DNA of 64,000 nt. Origin: Melastoma dodecandrum (Eukaryota > Streptophyta > Magnoliopsida > Myrtales > Melastomataceae). The stretch spans positions 3,224,001 to 3,288,000 of the forward strand of contig JARUPY010000471.1 in NCBI GenBank assembly GCA_029817715.1, given 5' to 3'. The notes under the pieces were generated by a model. It saw only the letters and a program-made list of their open reading frames with translations. It made no database searches and was not told the DNA's origin. The translations under genes were made by a program, and so were the position numbers. Positions 43,028 to 56,613 of this stretch are shown piece by piece (the stretch's first letter is position 1; each line of letters starts with the position of its first letter).

Positions 43028-44207
43028 TTTTCTGCGCGTTGGAAGAGGGGAGTGGGAGTTGTGTGCGTGTTCGAAAGATTTGGTGCGGGATGAAGGAAGT
43101 GATAGATTCTCGGAGATGAAAAGAGAGGGTGAGAGAGAGAGAGAGACGGACAGTGAGATAGAGAGGGGAAGGGGAAGGGGAGACAACGTTCGAGGCGTGG
43201 CCGTGGGCTCTCCTTTGTAGTAACAAACAAAAACAACTTTACATGTTCAGGGGAGACTCATGATTTGTTTCCCCCCAAACCCCTTTCCTTCCCCCCCACC
43301 ACCACCACCCTTACTTTTCTTTTGCTGTTTTTTGCTTGTGTGATTTGGATGGATGTATAGATAGATAGATGATGCATTATTGTTTTGAGTTTTTCATTTA
43401 ATGTGATGGTGGCCGATCCCCTATTACTACTACTACTACTACTACTACTACTGCGACCCCCACCTCGGCTAAAATCATGACCCTTATGCTTATTTACGTT
43501 GGAGGTGATTTGTGCTGTGAGAAAAAAGAAGAACAAACGGTTAGGATACTCTGTCTGTGTGTGTTTTGGGGCAGCAATCATTTACAGTGAGATATCGAGG
43601 GAGAGAATCCCCACACCATCCGCCTATGAATAGGGCTGTAATGATTATGCTTTTTTTGCACCAAATGTAGGGTAAAAAAAGAGGCTGCTGACTCCATGTG
43701 GCGGGGTTTCCCTCTTTTGGGCTCCAAAAACATTGACACTAATTCCCCACCCCACCCCGGGGATTCCTTCTCTTTCTCTGCTCGCTACTTGCTGCTGCTG
43801 CTGCTACGTCGTGCGGTGCGCGGATGCCACCACCCCAAAACCTTAATTTCTTACAGCTGCTGGCGATGATTATGAGCTGGAAGACAGCGACACGTGGAGG
43901 AGTTAGTGGGAGGGAGTTTGGGGTTTCCAGTGTTTGCCGAGGTTTTTTCTTTTTCTCTTTATTGCCGGGCACGGACAGACAGCGGTGGATCCTCGTCTTC
44001 TGGGTTTCAAGATTTTGTCCCCACCCCCAGACTCCTTCGGGATCCGATCCCGTCCCCACCCCCACCCCCACCCCCCATTAATTTAATTGAATCTGACTAT
44101 GAACCAGTTCTTACAAAAGAGTAGCTCTTATTTGGACCACCGTGGTCACGTATTCGGATCCGATCAATTTTCGCAACACTTATTGTGCTTTGCGGGGAAT
44201 GTTTTTA
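43028..44207. other. Upstream region of the SPEAR-like gene with simple repeats
   Basis: Holds a GA run at about 43,130-43,146, the CTA repeat listed separately, and a CTG run at about 43,791-43,806. Contains G/C-rich islands but no gene that I can support. Confidence 0.45.
43424..43452. repeat. (CTA)n microsatellite
   Basis: About nine to ten perfect CTA units, ending at CTGCGACCCC. Located about 400 bp upstream of the SPEAR-like gene. Confidence 0.9.
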
Positions 44208-45253
44208 CTATGCGGACCATCTTCGACGGCCCGCCGGGGGATGATGACCCCTTTGCAGCAGGCCTTCCATCACCACCCTCTTCTTGTCTCTGCTACGTTG
44301 CCCGGGGTTGCCGTCCGTCCGCGTCGCCCACGTCGGCAGGGATGATGCCAGGCACGCCGAAGTACAGACGATCGCGCAGACCTTGCCCCACACGATTAGG
44401 AGAGCAAGGGCCAGCAGGATTAAGTATAGTGGCGAGGTGGCTAGGGACGGCGGCCTCTCCTGGTTCGGTAGTCTTGAGGAACGGCAGTCCAGGGAGTTGC
44501 TGCTCGAGTCACGTGACGGCGTGCGTTCCCAACCCGTCCAGGAGAGGGGCGTGGCTGATACCGAGGTCGAGACGTCGAATCCCCTCTTTCCGGGTTCCTC
44601 CCAGGAGTCGTCCCTCATGGCATGGGTTCTTTCCGACATCGACCTTAGGATCCTGCCTGGTTTCTTGCACGGATGTCTGCTGGGTTCCTCCGTCTTCCTG
44701 GGATGCCTCTTCTTCCGGACCTTCCTGACCTGACGATTCCCCAAAGTAAGAACAGTCCGACCAGCATAAGATTGCGACCAGCTAGGGGCAGGACAAAAGC
44801 AGAACAAACACGGCTCACCAACGCCATATCGAGGAAAGCCGCCTTGGTCGCACGCACGAGTTTCTCGCGAGCTCCACAGGGGACGATCCTCCGAAGGGCG
44901 CGCCCGTCCTTCCCGTCGTAGTCGTCGAAAGCAATATACGTCAAGACAGCGCGTTCCGCATCCCTGGACTTCAGGGGCGCGCTCATCGTGCGGCCGAGAC
45001 GGACATCCCTAGTGTCCACAACCGGGGGCCTAAAGCAACCGAGGAAGAAACTTCCACCGTTGCTCCTCCCCATAATCGGCCTCTTCTGGGTTTCCGGAGG
45101 CGTGGAAGTCATGGGGTTAATAACAACGTATGACGGGGATAATTCGTCCGAAACAGGAGTGGGAAGGCGGTCTGAGAAATCGAGGGGGAGATGATTAGAA
45201 TGAGGACGGCGATGGAATGGATTTAAGTGTGTGACTAACGATGAATCAGTCAT
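44208..45253 (-). CDS. Unrecognised plant protein with a C-terminal hydrophobic segment
   Basis: I do not recognise this family. Two exons, 45253-44819 and 44729-44208, joined by an 89-bp GT-AG phase-0 intron, give 318 residues. The second exon is in a different genomic frame, so a single-frame reading would miss half the protein. Features: YVVINPMTSTPP; a glycine/phenylalanine-rich GGSFFLGCFRPP; a basic Ser-containing RLGRTMSAPLKSRD; an acidic VLTYIAFDDYDGKDG; a strongly basic RKVRKKRHPRK at the exon join; a serine-rich middle. A hydrophobic stretch (SPLYLILLALALLIVWGKV) lies near residue 258, about 60 residues from the end. It could be anchored by one membrane helix. Head-to-head with UBP14. 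Confidence 0.7.
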
Positions 45254-45614
45254 TTAATTCGGGGGTGACATTAATAATGGGGAATAATTCGCCGGTTCAC
45301 CTACTTTTGGTGTCATGTTTGAATTAACGAATTTCTTTTTTAAAAAAATGTGATATTTGGTTGGCTCTTAATTTTACGAACCAAACGGTTCCTTAAGGCC
45401 CAAACCCTGTTTTATTGATAGTGGGCCGAGAAGAGGAGGAGGGGTTGGGTTTTGTGGACGGTCGTTTGCTCCGGCATAGGGCAAAGAATCTATTTCCTTG
45501 CCCTTTTGAGCTGCCACCGACCTCCCCTCCCTTCCCCCACTCCATTTGCCATCGCCGAGAGGAAATCGAATCGGAACCCTAACGTCTGGTGTCTCTTCGA
45601 CGGATTCTTCGGCC
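45254..45614. promoter_or_regulatory. Short divergent promoter region with AACCCTAA box
   Basis: Only 361 bp separate the ATG of the unrecognised gene (-) from the ATG of UBP14 (+). AACCCTAA at 45,575-45,582 lies 33 bp before the UBP14 ATG and matches the plant telo-box core, common in genes of growing cells. Joint control of the two genes is an inference. Confidence 0.45.
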
Positions 45615-48600
45615 ATGGCGATGGAACTCCTCCGATCCAACCTGTCCCGCGTGCGGATACCGGAGCCGACCAATCGCATCTACAAGCACGAGTGCTGCGT
45701 CTCCTTCGACACCCCGGTAATTGCTGATTCTTGTTGGTGGAGTTGTTTTCTTCTTCTGCTGCTTGTTTTTTAGGGGGATTGGCAGCGAGTTAGGACTTAT
45801 ATTGTCACTTCCCGTGGTCTTGGATTCTCGCCTGTTGCTATCTCGATCATTCCGTATCGCGTTGGGTCTCGGAATTTAGGTGCATTTCCCGTTTTCTTGG
45901 AGTTATCTGTTCGTTATCGAATCTGACGGTAGATTATCCTGGTATTTTTATGTTCTGGCAGAGATCAGAAGGCGGCCTGTTCATAGACCTGACCACTTTC
46001 CTCGCCTTTGGCAAGGAATTTGTGCAGTGGAACTACGAGAAGACTGGAAATCCTGTTTACTTGCACATAAAAGAAACCAAGAAGTTGGTTCCCGAAGACA
46101 GGCCAACGAAGAAACCTACTCTTCTGGCCATTGGTACGTGAACAAGGGGTAGCTGGTCCCCTGCAAACTGTCCATTGTCGTGAGGGGCGTCCAGAAAAAT
46201 CAGTACATTTTGGCTGCCCCTACGTATTCGTTTTCCAAGGGTGCTTTGATCTTGGAGTTCATTAGTTGTGTGATTATAGACCTGAGAATTCTTTGGTGTT
46301 GTTGTTGGACTTTGGATACGCCCCTTTTTGCGATTTTGGCTCATCAATACCGGACAAGAGTAATGAATGGATTGTTTAGTTTGTGATGTTTTCTGCTTCT
46401 TCTGCAGGTATTGACGGTGGTTTCGACAACAATGAACCTGAGTACGAAGAATCCTTTTCTATAGTTGTTTTACCTAATTATGTGACACTTCCATTTCCTT
46501 CCGTGGAGTTGCCAGAGAAGGTGATCTCTCCATTTCCTTTTCAGATCCAACCCATTAGTTCTTACTTACATGATATCTTTGTGTCGTACTATTGTCACGT
46601 TTCATTTTTACTTCTGCTTTGTGTGGTTATTTTCTTCTTAGGTAAGGCTGGCTGTTGATGCAATTAGAGCATCAGAAGGTGCTGAGAGGAAAGAGCAGAT
46701 AGCAGCATGGGTAGCAGATAAGAAACAGATTAGTGCTTATGCAGAGAACTTACAGCAGGTTGACAATGGTGTTGTGATTCCTCCCACTGGTTGGAAGTGC
46801 ACAAAGTGCGACAAAACTGAAAATCTGTGGTTGAATTTGACGGATGGCACGATTCTCTGTGGAAGGAGGAATTGGGACGGGACAGGCGGTAATAACCATG
46901 CCATTGAGTACTATAAGGAGACTGGCTATCCTCTTGCAGTGAAGCTTGGGACTATTACGACTGATCTGGAGGGAGCAGGTAATGTGACCATTTTAGCTGG
47001 CCCACATGGCGGTATTAAGGACACTGTTGTTTTTCATGTGAAGAGGATCGATGCCGCATTATATTTTCTTTTGGACAAAGAAGCTTCTCTGCCTTCCTAC
47101 TTTTAGCGAGATGTGTGATTTCTAATGTCTGTTTCAGTGGGCTGCTTCTGTAATTATTGGAGAGGATAGATAATGTGCAGAAAACTAATTCGTTGCATTG
47201 TGGCAGCTCAGATGTTTTCTCCTATCCAGAAGATGAAAGCGTTGAGGACCCACTTTTAGCCCAGCATCTTGCCTTTTTTGGCATTGATTTTACGTCGTTG
47301 CAGAAGGTGACTGGCTGGACCTTTCTTTTCCTTTTGACTTGCTTCTGTTGATCAGCCAAGAGATTTTTTATACTTAAGCCTTTATGTTGGATTAGTGGTG
47401 AAATCCTCTGTTATAAGAATGGTAACACAGAGATATCTTTGTCCCTTGTGACCTATTTGTTTGTCTGTCCGCCCTATATGTCCAACTATATCGCTTATTC
47501 ACATGCAAGTGTGTGATGTTTCTTCAATTTGAGGCTCAATACTATGTCTGAAGTGCTCTTATTATTTTTGGATTTCTAAATGATTATATCATGTCTTGTG
47601 TTTATGGGGGAAGCACTTTTTTGCTTTTGACTGTTTTAGACTGAAATGACGACTGCTGAGAGAGAACTTGACCAGAACACAAACTTCGACTGGAACCGCA
47701 TCCAAGAAAGTGGGGAAGAAGTGGAACCCTTATTTGGTCCTGGTTACACAGGACTTGTCAATCTCGGGAACAGGTACTTTTGCTTAATCTGTGCTCTTTT
47801 CTCATTTAATGTGTAGTTTCTGATGAAAATTCGGCACAGCTGCTACATGGCGGCAACTATGCAAGTTGTCTTCTCTACGCAGTCTTTCTGTTCGAGGTTG
47901 GTCAGATCAATTCCATCCAATTCTGGTTTATATTGGCTTTAACAGCTGTTAGTCATTTTCCTTGCCAATTTTGCTGCTGGATTAACTACTAGGTACTACT
48001 CAAATCAAAGTTTGAAGATGGCTTTTGAAAGGGCTCCTGCTGATCCAACTGTTGATCTGAATATGCAACTGTAAGGCGATGAACAATTTTGTGTCTTTAT
48101 ATTTGAATAATCTTAGAGTTGCTTTAGCTGTTGCAGAACTTCCATCATTTCATGTTGCTACATTAAGCATGTAGATTCAACAAGAGACTTTGAGGATTTA
48201 TGTTCATTGCATAAGTCAGTTAATTATGTTCAATCTTTTTATATGACAGCACAAAACTTGCCCATGGCTTACTGTCAGGAAAATATTCCATCCCTACCAA
48301 GGAGGTGAGAGTGATTCTGGTAGTTCCATCACTTCTATTTTTCTTGTCTGTTTCTGATGTAATTTTTTCCTTTTAATTCGATCAGCCTGGCGACATGGAC
48401 AATGCAAATAGATCAGTAAGTTTTAATCATCTTTTTCATTTTTCTCTGGTTGTTCTTATGGTGCTAATTGATGTTTGATCGTGCTGTTTGGCCAACAAAA
48501 TTATTGTCAGAATTATCTTCTTCCTCGCATTCATTGTGATCAAAGTAGGAACTCATCGTTGTATTCCTCTAGCATTGCTCAGCTTATGTCCACCTCCCCA

Positions 48601-51600
48601 AGAAAAGGGGAAAAGGATTATTCCCTGGGGTCGACACATTCTGTTGTTTCTTTTTCATGTCATAATCTTTGCTTCACATTTGTATTTCTTGCCTCAGAAG
48701 CAAGAAGGAATTCGACCACGAATGTTCAAATCTGTGATTGCGGCCAATCACCCTGAATTTTCAACCATGAGACAGCAGGTAGTCCTGGTCCTTCTAAAGG
48801 TCTTTGGGCATTGTATATTTAGTTTCCTCTGCAATTTCACGATTTATCTCCTTGTGCTTAATTTCTGGGTCATTGTTTGTCTTCATTGAGTATGGTTTAC
48901 CTGTTCTGATTGTGTGTCCTTGGGTGAAGGATGGATCAATCCGTGTTAAGATGTGCCGGGTGGATTATAATCAGCAGTAAATTGTCAGAAGAATTCCTTT
49001 TTTGAAAGGAAAAAAATCATATCTATAGAATGATTATTTCATCCTAGTGACGATTTTTTCATGAAATTGCCAATGAATTAAAGCTACAAAAGTGGGAATT
49101 AATGCTTTAGGTTTTCTTAGCCTGAATCGGGTGATGGCACTTCTTGGTTATTTCTTATTTCACCAACTTGCTGATGCTTCTTAGGATGCCTTGGAGTTTT
49201 TCCTCTACTTTCTCGATCACGTTGAGCGATCTAATGGAGGAAACGTGGAATTGGATCCTTCGAGAAGTTTCAAGTTTGGTATTGAAGATCGCATTTCATG
49301 TCCATCTGGAAAAGTTGCCTACAATAAAAGACTGGATTATATCCTTTCTCTAAATGTCCCACTTCATCAGGCAACCAATAAAGGTATTGGCTGAAATGAT
49401 CAATTAAGTGTGATTGATTTACATGCTGATACGTGGTACGAACTTTCTTCCCAGAGGAGCTACAAGCTTTTCAGAAGTTCAAATCGGAGAAAGTTTCCGC
49501 GGGGGCAGAAATGTATGTATATTTACTCATCTTTCATATTTATGCTTCATACTATTATTGCTTTGAAATTTCCCTTTTTTGCAGATCAACTGATGAAATT
49601 GTAAGGCCCAGAGTGCCTTTAGAGGCATGTTTAGCAAATTTTTCAGCCCCAGAGGAGGTCCTTGATTTTTATAGCACTGCTTTAAAGTCCAAGACGACAG
49701 CTATCAAGTAAGTGAGGAGGCATTGTACACTTCAGCTCTGTCATATTGGCTTAGTTTGGGAAGTGGTACTGTGGCACAATAAAAAAACTTTACAGGAAAA
49801 GTGCAGTTCCGAAGCATCTGATTACTTCATTCCTCTCTAATTTTTTACCCACCTCATAATTATTCCTCTAGTCTTATGGAGGAAATCCAGCATTCTTTCA
49901 ATGTCCTAGTGGATACTTAGCTGGTATTATCATCTGTATGAGGTCATTGGCTATGCCAAATTTTCAGATCTGGCAATACTGACAAATTGTGTTTGACATC
50001 ATGCATTTGGTTGAGCCATTTAGACATTTTTTTCTAGGGCCAGCTCATTACTATTTATTTCACGAGAAGGAAATAAGCTTGATTATTGGGCTCGAAGAAT
50101 CTAGGTCTTAACTTTTCTTTATTCTTTCCTTTAACCCTTGAGGGGGTCAAACCATGTTAGTGAACTTGTTACCGTATGGATGAGATTTTAAAAGACCGTT
50201 GGTGTTGTCTTGTGCTGATATATATAATGTTAAATGTGAATTGCAGGACAACTGGTTTAACTACATTTCCTGATTATTTGGTTCTCCACATGCGTAAATT
50301 TGTAATGGAGGAAGGTTGGGTGCCCAAAAAACTAGGTACTTTGGATCCTCAACCTTCTGGGAGTGTTTCACCCTAGTTTTGTAGGGTATCTAATGATTAT
50401 CGTGTTTCTTCCCCTTGATCAGATGTGTACATAGATGTTCCAGATACTATAGATATTAGTCATATGCGCAGCAAGGGTCTTCAGCCCGGAGAGGAACTAC
50501 TACCTGAAGGTAATTTGTAACCTGTTCTTGAAAAATTTATTTTACTATGCCATTCGATCATCCTTTGAGATGGCTACCTCAGTGTTTGTCTGATGTGGAA
50601 TGGTTGTAAGAAAAAATGGAAGACGTTATAGTAAACTATCAACCATTTTTTTCCTTGAACATAAAGAGGAGAACTTGTGATGTTATATCTATTCATTAAT
50701 TGCCTGCAGTTGCTGAAAATGAGGCAGACCCTATGAAGCTCATGGCGAATGAGGATATTGTTGCCCAACTTGTGTCTATGGGTTTCAACTATATCCCTTG
50801 CCAGAAAGCAGCTATACGTACCTCCAATGCTGGAGTGGAGGAGGCTATGAATTGGCTATTAAGTCACATGGATGATGCTGGTATATATGTCAAAACATTC
50901 TGAACTTGTTGCGGTTTCAGACTTTTAGAATTTTTAAATGTGTGAAACTTAAATCACTCTTTTAAAATTTCTAATTATTTTTGTTACTTGGTTGATCCAT
51001 TTCTCTCTCAGACATAGACATTCCTGATTCTGCCATCACGGAGGCGGCTTCTTCAAATATAGACCAGTCGGCCATAGATACTTTAGTTTCATTTGGTTTC
51101 CAGGAGGAGGTTGCGAGAAAGGCGCTCAAGGAATCTGTACGAATCTTCTCACTTGCCTTTGTCTTTTACTTGGTTCTTTAAAATATGATCTTCTGAGATT
51201 GTTCCTGCTGACTCTGTTTGTTTTTCATGCAAAGGGGGGTGATATTGAAAAGGCTACAGATTGGATTTTCAGTAATCCTAATGCTTCCGCCTCCTCTAAC
51301 GACAATACCATGACATCAGAATCCACTGGCAACGCTAGCAATGCCATACTGTCAGATGGAGGAGGGAGTAAGTGTCTTGCTCGGGGTTTGAAATTGTGTG
51401 ATCTGGATGACACGATCATGGAGCTCCTGACCTTTTTCTGGATACCTTGTTCAGGATACAGACTGAAAGGATTCGTGAGCCACATTGGAACGTCCACCCA
51501 CTGTGGTCACTACGTCGCTCACATTTTCAAGGATGGAAAGTGGGTGATCTTCAACGATGATAAAGTTGGGGCATCCGTGAACCCACCCAAGGACATGGGC

Positions 51601-51633
51601 TACTTGTACTTCTTCGAAAGGCTAAGCAGCTGA
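45615..51633 (+). CDS. UBP14: Ubiquitin carboxyl-terminal hydrolase 14 (USP5/IsoT type)
   Basis: Deubiquitinase that takes apart free polyubiquitin chains; the Arabidopsis orthologue is essential for embryos. Twenty exons between 45,615-45,716 and 51,455-51,633 give about 805 residues; every junction I checked keeps the frame. The N-terminal variant zinc region is followed by a ZnF-UBP (GWKCTKCDKTENLWLNL, ILCGRRNWDGTGG, NNHAIEYYKETGYPL). The Cys box GYTGLVNLGNSCYMAATMQ spans an intron, with the catalytic Cys codon at 47,841-47,843. Two UBA domains (EDIVAQLVSMGF; IDTLVSFGFQEEVARKAL) lie before the His box SHIGTSTHCGHYVAHI. The C-terminus is DMGYLYFFERLSS. Length and exon number agree with the plant family. 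No defect seen. Confidence 0.96.
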
Positions 51634-52979
51634 AGCAGGGTGCCATTATCTGGTTATAGTCAAAGCATGACTCTGGAGTCTGAGACTTAAAAAAAAAAAG
51701 TTTCCGCAAGCACATCTACTACAAAAGATGCCCCCGCAGGTTGTTCAATCCGTGGTCTGGGTGGTTGAACTTCGTTCTGGTAAGTCTGGAGTAGGCAGGG
51801 GGGCCGCATTTCGAACAATGCATCCCTTTATGTCATCTGAAACGGGTTGCCGAGGAATTAAGGCCCTGGTGGAGGGGAAGCCAATTGAAAAGGGAGAGGG
51901 AATGTAGTGTCGACAGGGGGATGGTAACATTTTTAACCTTGCTATTACAGTCCCGGACAGATACCATGGAAAGAAGGAAATAACAGTTATAGGACAGCAT
52001 TAAGAAACCGTCTCTTCATGACAAAATCAAATTATTAAGGATTGATTAGAAAGAAAGCTATGTGAAGAAGAAGAGCCCATGAAATATCTGGCTTTAACGG
52101 GCCGAACGAAAAAGGGCCCATGAAATCATGAATGATCTGACGTGTCGGAAACCTCTCTAAGAAGAGAAGGGAGATGGAGTTGGTGGGTCACGTTCCCAGG
52201 TCGCCGCGCGGAAGCAATCGGATGGGGACAAATGCCAAGCACCTTCCTTCCTTTTTCTTTTCTCTCTCTCTTTCTCTCTTTCTCTCTTTCTTCTTTTGGC
52301 TTTATTCAAAGAAAAATCGCATAAGTTGTGTTTTTAAGAAAAAGAAAAAAAAAATGGAGTGGGGGGAGGAGTTTCTATATTCCAATTCCCTCACTTTCTT
52401 CTCCCACCACCTCCTGCCTGCATTTGCTCGTCAGGTTGGTTCCCTTCGGACGCGGGTAATCTGCTTTTTCTTGTTCTTCGGAATCCAGCTTGCTTGCTGT
52501 CATCTCTGATCCTTCCTTAACTTGCATGCCGCTGGTTTTGTTTCTTTTTAGTTCTCGCTACTTTTGGAGAGATCGGCTCTTCGCTCCGAGGCTGTTCCCT
52601 GCTGCTGTATCAGTTTCAGATTTAGTATCTTCAGTTGTCCGAACTGGATTTTTCTAGCTTTTTTTTTTTTTGTTGTCTTCCGTTGTCCTTGGCTCTTGCC
52701 TCAGTGGGTGATTCTTCTCTAACGTTCGTCGCGCTGCCTGCCCTTTTTTTCTCTAGTGGGTTGGCGGCTGATGAGACTTTTCTTGGATCGTTGCTTTTAG
52801 ACCGGTCACCGTTATTCCGTTCTTAGTATAGCTGATGCTTCTTACCATGTTGAGGGTTCATCCCATACTTGACTTTTCTCCGTTCCAATGAGATTCAACT
52901 GCTTCTTTGTTGGCGCGCTTACCCTTTTCGTTTCCTTGCTCTCCGCCGCGGGTATTTTTTGGCAGCTTTTGAAGTTGTT
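51634..52979. other. Spacer and probable 5' leader of the diacylglycerol kinase
   Basis: 51,640-52,140 should include the UBP14 3' untranslated region. A CT-rich run at 52,258-52,293 and further T/C-rich blocks precede the kinase gene and could be a leader, perhaps with an intron. No separate gene seen. Confidence 0.4.
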
Positions 52980-55900
52980 ATGGAAGCCATATCTGGGTTT
53001 AAGTTGAAGGACTACTATATACCAGACAGCATACTGCTACTTGGATCAAAGGAAGCTGCCGACTTCTATAGCCCCACTTGCCCGGTAATTGTGTTTGTAA
53101 ATTCAAAAAGCGGCGGTCAGCTCGGTGGTGAACTGCTCACCACTTATCGCTCTCTCCTAAATCGAAATCAGGTAACCGCTGCGGTGGTTGGAGCTTTTGA
53201 TTGCCCTGGTATTTGGAAGCTTGATTCTTTTGTGTTTTTCTATTCCCAGGTTTTCGACCTGGGGGAGAAAGCTCCTGATGTCATCTTGCATCAACTTTAT
53301 GCGAACATAAAAATATTGAAGAAATATGGAGATAAGTTGGCGAGTGAAATTGATAAGAGACTCAGAATAATAGTAAGATTATGCACTTTGTGATATATGT
53401 CTGGCCATTTCTGTTATGTTCCATCGGGGTCTCTGGCTTAGATCGTTCTGCACTTTCCCATCCAATAGTGATAATGGTAATGGCTTCTCCTTTTTAAATA
53501 CAATTGACTAAGGACAGTAAAATTTTCAGGTTGCAGGTGGTGATGGCACTGCTAGCTGGCTTTTAGGAGTGATTTCGGATCTTAAACTCCCCAGACCTCC
53601 GCCAGTAGCAACTGTACCTCTGGGAACCGGAAACAACCTCCCATTTTCATTTGGCTGGGTATGTGGTCAGCTTTTCTTTTTCTCCCTATTGGTGTGGATC
53701 CTTTCAGAGTAACATCAAATGGACTTTCGGCATCAATCATTCCATCAAGTTGTTTCAATGGCGTTTTGGCCCATGGAATCAAATGGATTGCTTCTGTAAG
53801 GCCTTTTGGTTTTGATGCTTCCCCCAAAAAAAGGGATTGGCCTTTGGATTTGCTTTAAGCAAAATGTTTGGCACAAACAAGTTACCCTGTTTCTCCTAAG
53901 ATATACTTGCCGTTTCAGGGAAAGAAGAATCCCGGAACAGATGTTGAATCCGTGCGGTCATTTTTGCGACAAGTTAGCACTGCAACGGAGATGAAGATAG
54001 ACAGGTAAAGATTAGATGGCATTTGATTACGCCTTCGCACAGGTGAAATGCACTTAACGAAGTCGTGGTTACACCTCCCTCAGCATTAATGGCATAAATA
54101 TAGCATGCCACCACAAGTAATGGGCGATGAAAACTAACGTCCGTGGATTTTTTTTTTTTTTTTGATAAGTTATCCATGGATATTTTATTAACACAAAGAG
54201 CTGGATTGCTTTATCTTTTAGTTGGAGCCTTGGTAACATGTATGAGAAACTATAGCATTAAACTTATCCCTTACCATTGAAGTGCCTATTTGTTGGTGTT
54301 TTTATTCAGTTTAGGAAATACACTACAAAATCATTTTCTTCTTCATTTTCAGCTGGCATATGTTCATGAGAATGAAAATCCCTAAGGAAGGTCCGTGTGA
54401 TCCTATTGGTCCTCTTGAGCTGCCTCATTCATTGCGTGCATTTCAACGGGTATCTTCGGCTGATAAACTAAGCATGGTAAGTTAGCAGTTTTGTTCCTAG
54501 AATTTTCTGTCCTCTCTTTTAAAATTTTCTGCTGTTACATCATAAATGCTTTTGGATTTCCACTCATCTTTGGACAAAAAGTCCCCGTTGTACTGCTGCT
54601 CCATTTATTAACTTAGCTCTATCGGTTATTTTGATGTCAATTCTTTGTTCTTGAGCAGGGTGGCTTAAATAAGTATCCTCTTAAGTTTCACAGATTAAGG
54701 GACCTTGTTATCAGTGAAATGTTACTTCACCTGTATAGTTTACCTTTACTGCCAAATTTTTTCCCATGGTATGAAAAATTATTGTCGAGACCATGGTAAG
54801 TATTACCGTCTCACCTCAGGAGGTCCTATGTGCCTTCAGCTGGCTGTTATTTTTGTGTCTCCTTCAGTATTGACATCTTATCTTTGCATATGTCCGCAGG
54901 AGGGTTATCACACATTTCGAGGTGGCTTTTGGAACTACTTCAGCATGGGTATGAGAACAACACTGTTTTACAGCACCAAGAGCAGTTCCTGCTGCATTGT
55001 TGAAAAAAAAAAACTCACGATTGTTTGTTTCTGGCATTCTGCAGGAATGGACTCCCAAGTTTCATATGCATTCCATTCGGAGAGGAAGATCCACCCTGAA
55101 AAGTTCAAGAATCAGCTCGCAAATCAGGTGATATTTTCAATCTTTCTTCGTTGACCAATCACCAGTGAAGGTTGCATGTGGCTACCTGGCATCAAGCTTG
55201 TGGCACTTGTAGGATACTTAAGGGTGTGAAGCCGTACCAATGTTTATAGTGAAACTCTGTCTTAAATTTTAGTAGCACGTCTCCCATCCACAAAGATAGG
55301 TGACTGCCTGTTGTACCAACCTTGAAATCGGCATTAAGGAAGAAGTTTACCTAGATTATTCAAGGCCGTAAAAAGATTTCCCTAAGCATTACACTTGTAA
55401 TATGCTGTGTCTATAAAATGGTTAGTGGAGTGATTAATTCCTTTTCCCTTGATTCCAGAGAACGTATTTAAAGCTTGGCTGTACTCAAGGATGGTTTTGT
55501 GCTTCCCTGTTTCATCCTTCCTCGAGGTGAGTCATTTTGTACATAATTTCATCTCATTACTACTACCAGGATTTGTGATGATTGGGTGGCATTTGCTATT
55601 GGGAAATGATGTGCTGTACAGTAACGAGCTAGCATTTGTCAATGAAACTCCAGGTCAGTGACGAGTATTTTGTGATATTACTCCCAGGAACATAGCACAT
55701 TTGGCTAGGGTGAACATTATGAGGAGACACGGCCACTGGGAGGAACTTCACATACCTCAGAGGTTGGATAAAACACTTCGATTGTATGGTCTTTCCTGAA
55801 TCCTGGCGTCATGCATACATTTTTTGGTATCATCATCCTGCTTCGGTGATCTGATTAGATCCTGATATTGTGGTTTGATATATGTTTTACAGCATCAGGT

Positions 55901-56613
55901 CTATCGTGTGCCTCAATCTGCCCAGTTTCTCTGGGGGACTCAACCCGTGGGGGAAACCAGACCAGAAGAAGTCGTGTTGTGTGAGTTGTCTATACTCCAC
56001 CAACTCCTCTTTGTTGTGGCCTTTTTCGTTTCTGATATAACTGGTCTTCATCGAATATTTCAGAGAGACTTGACTCCACCTTTCGTCGATGATGGCCTCA
56101 TGGAGATAGTTGGTTTTAGAGATGCATGGCATGGGCTTGTCTTGCTCGCCCCAAATGGGCACGGGACTCGCCTTGCACAGGTAGAGGAGGGTTTATTTAT
56201 CAAATATGTCTTATGTTCATACCAACTCAGCTCATTCGTACGTATGCTCGGTCACCGTTTGAATGTATACAGTATAAGTGCTGTCCTCTTTCTTGTAGAC
56301 GAGCAGAGTCCGGTTTGAGTTCCATAAGGGGGCGGTGGACCATACCTACATGAGGCTAGACGGGGAGCCATGGAAACAACCATTACCGGTCGACGATGAG
56401 ACCATGGTTGTCGAGATATCCCACTCTGGCCAAATGACAATGCTCGCGACCCCCTTGTGCAAGTCTAGAAGCATTTACAACCCGGCTTCGCCAATGAAAG
56501 TGAATGCAGAGGAGGAAGATAGCAGCGAGGACGAGGACTGGGAAGAAAGGAGGAAGTTCGGGGCGGCCAGCACGTTCAAACTACCCGGAGTTGATTTCGC
56601 ACATTTCAGTTAA
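52980..56613 (+). CDS. Diacylglycerol kinase, plant small (DGK5-like) type
   Basis: Phosphorylates diacylglycerol to phosphatidic acid, a lipid signal. Twelve exons (52980-53171, 53250-53372, 53530-53658, 53919-54004, 54353-54476, 54900-54948, 55045-55127, 55459-55526, 55688-55762, 55893-55980, 56064-56180, 56299-56613), phase-consistent, 482 residues. The catalytic domain shows [15 protein letters not shown], the ATP site [13 protein letters not shown], and [20 protein letters not shown]. The accessory domain shows [30 protein letters not shown] and [16 protein letters not shown]. There is no C1 zinc finger or N-terminal membrane segment, so it belongs to the smaller plant DGKs. It ends with an acidic segment ([13 protein letters not shown]) and GVDFAHFS. 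Confidence 0.94.

Noticed and set aside
44645..44818. Continuation of exon 1 of the unrecognised gene into an Arg/Gly-rich tail
   Set aside because: GTGAGCC after codon 145 and a CAG acceptor at 44,732-44,730 give a better, phase-matched splice.
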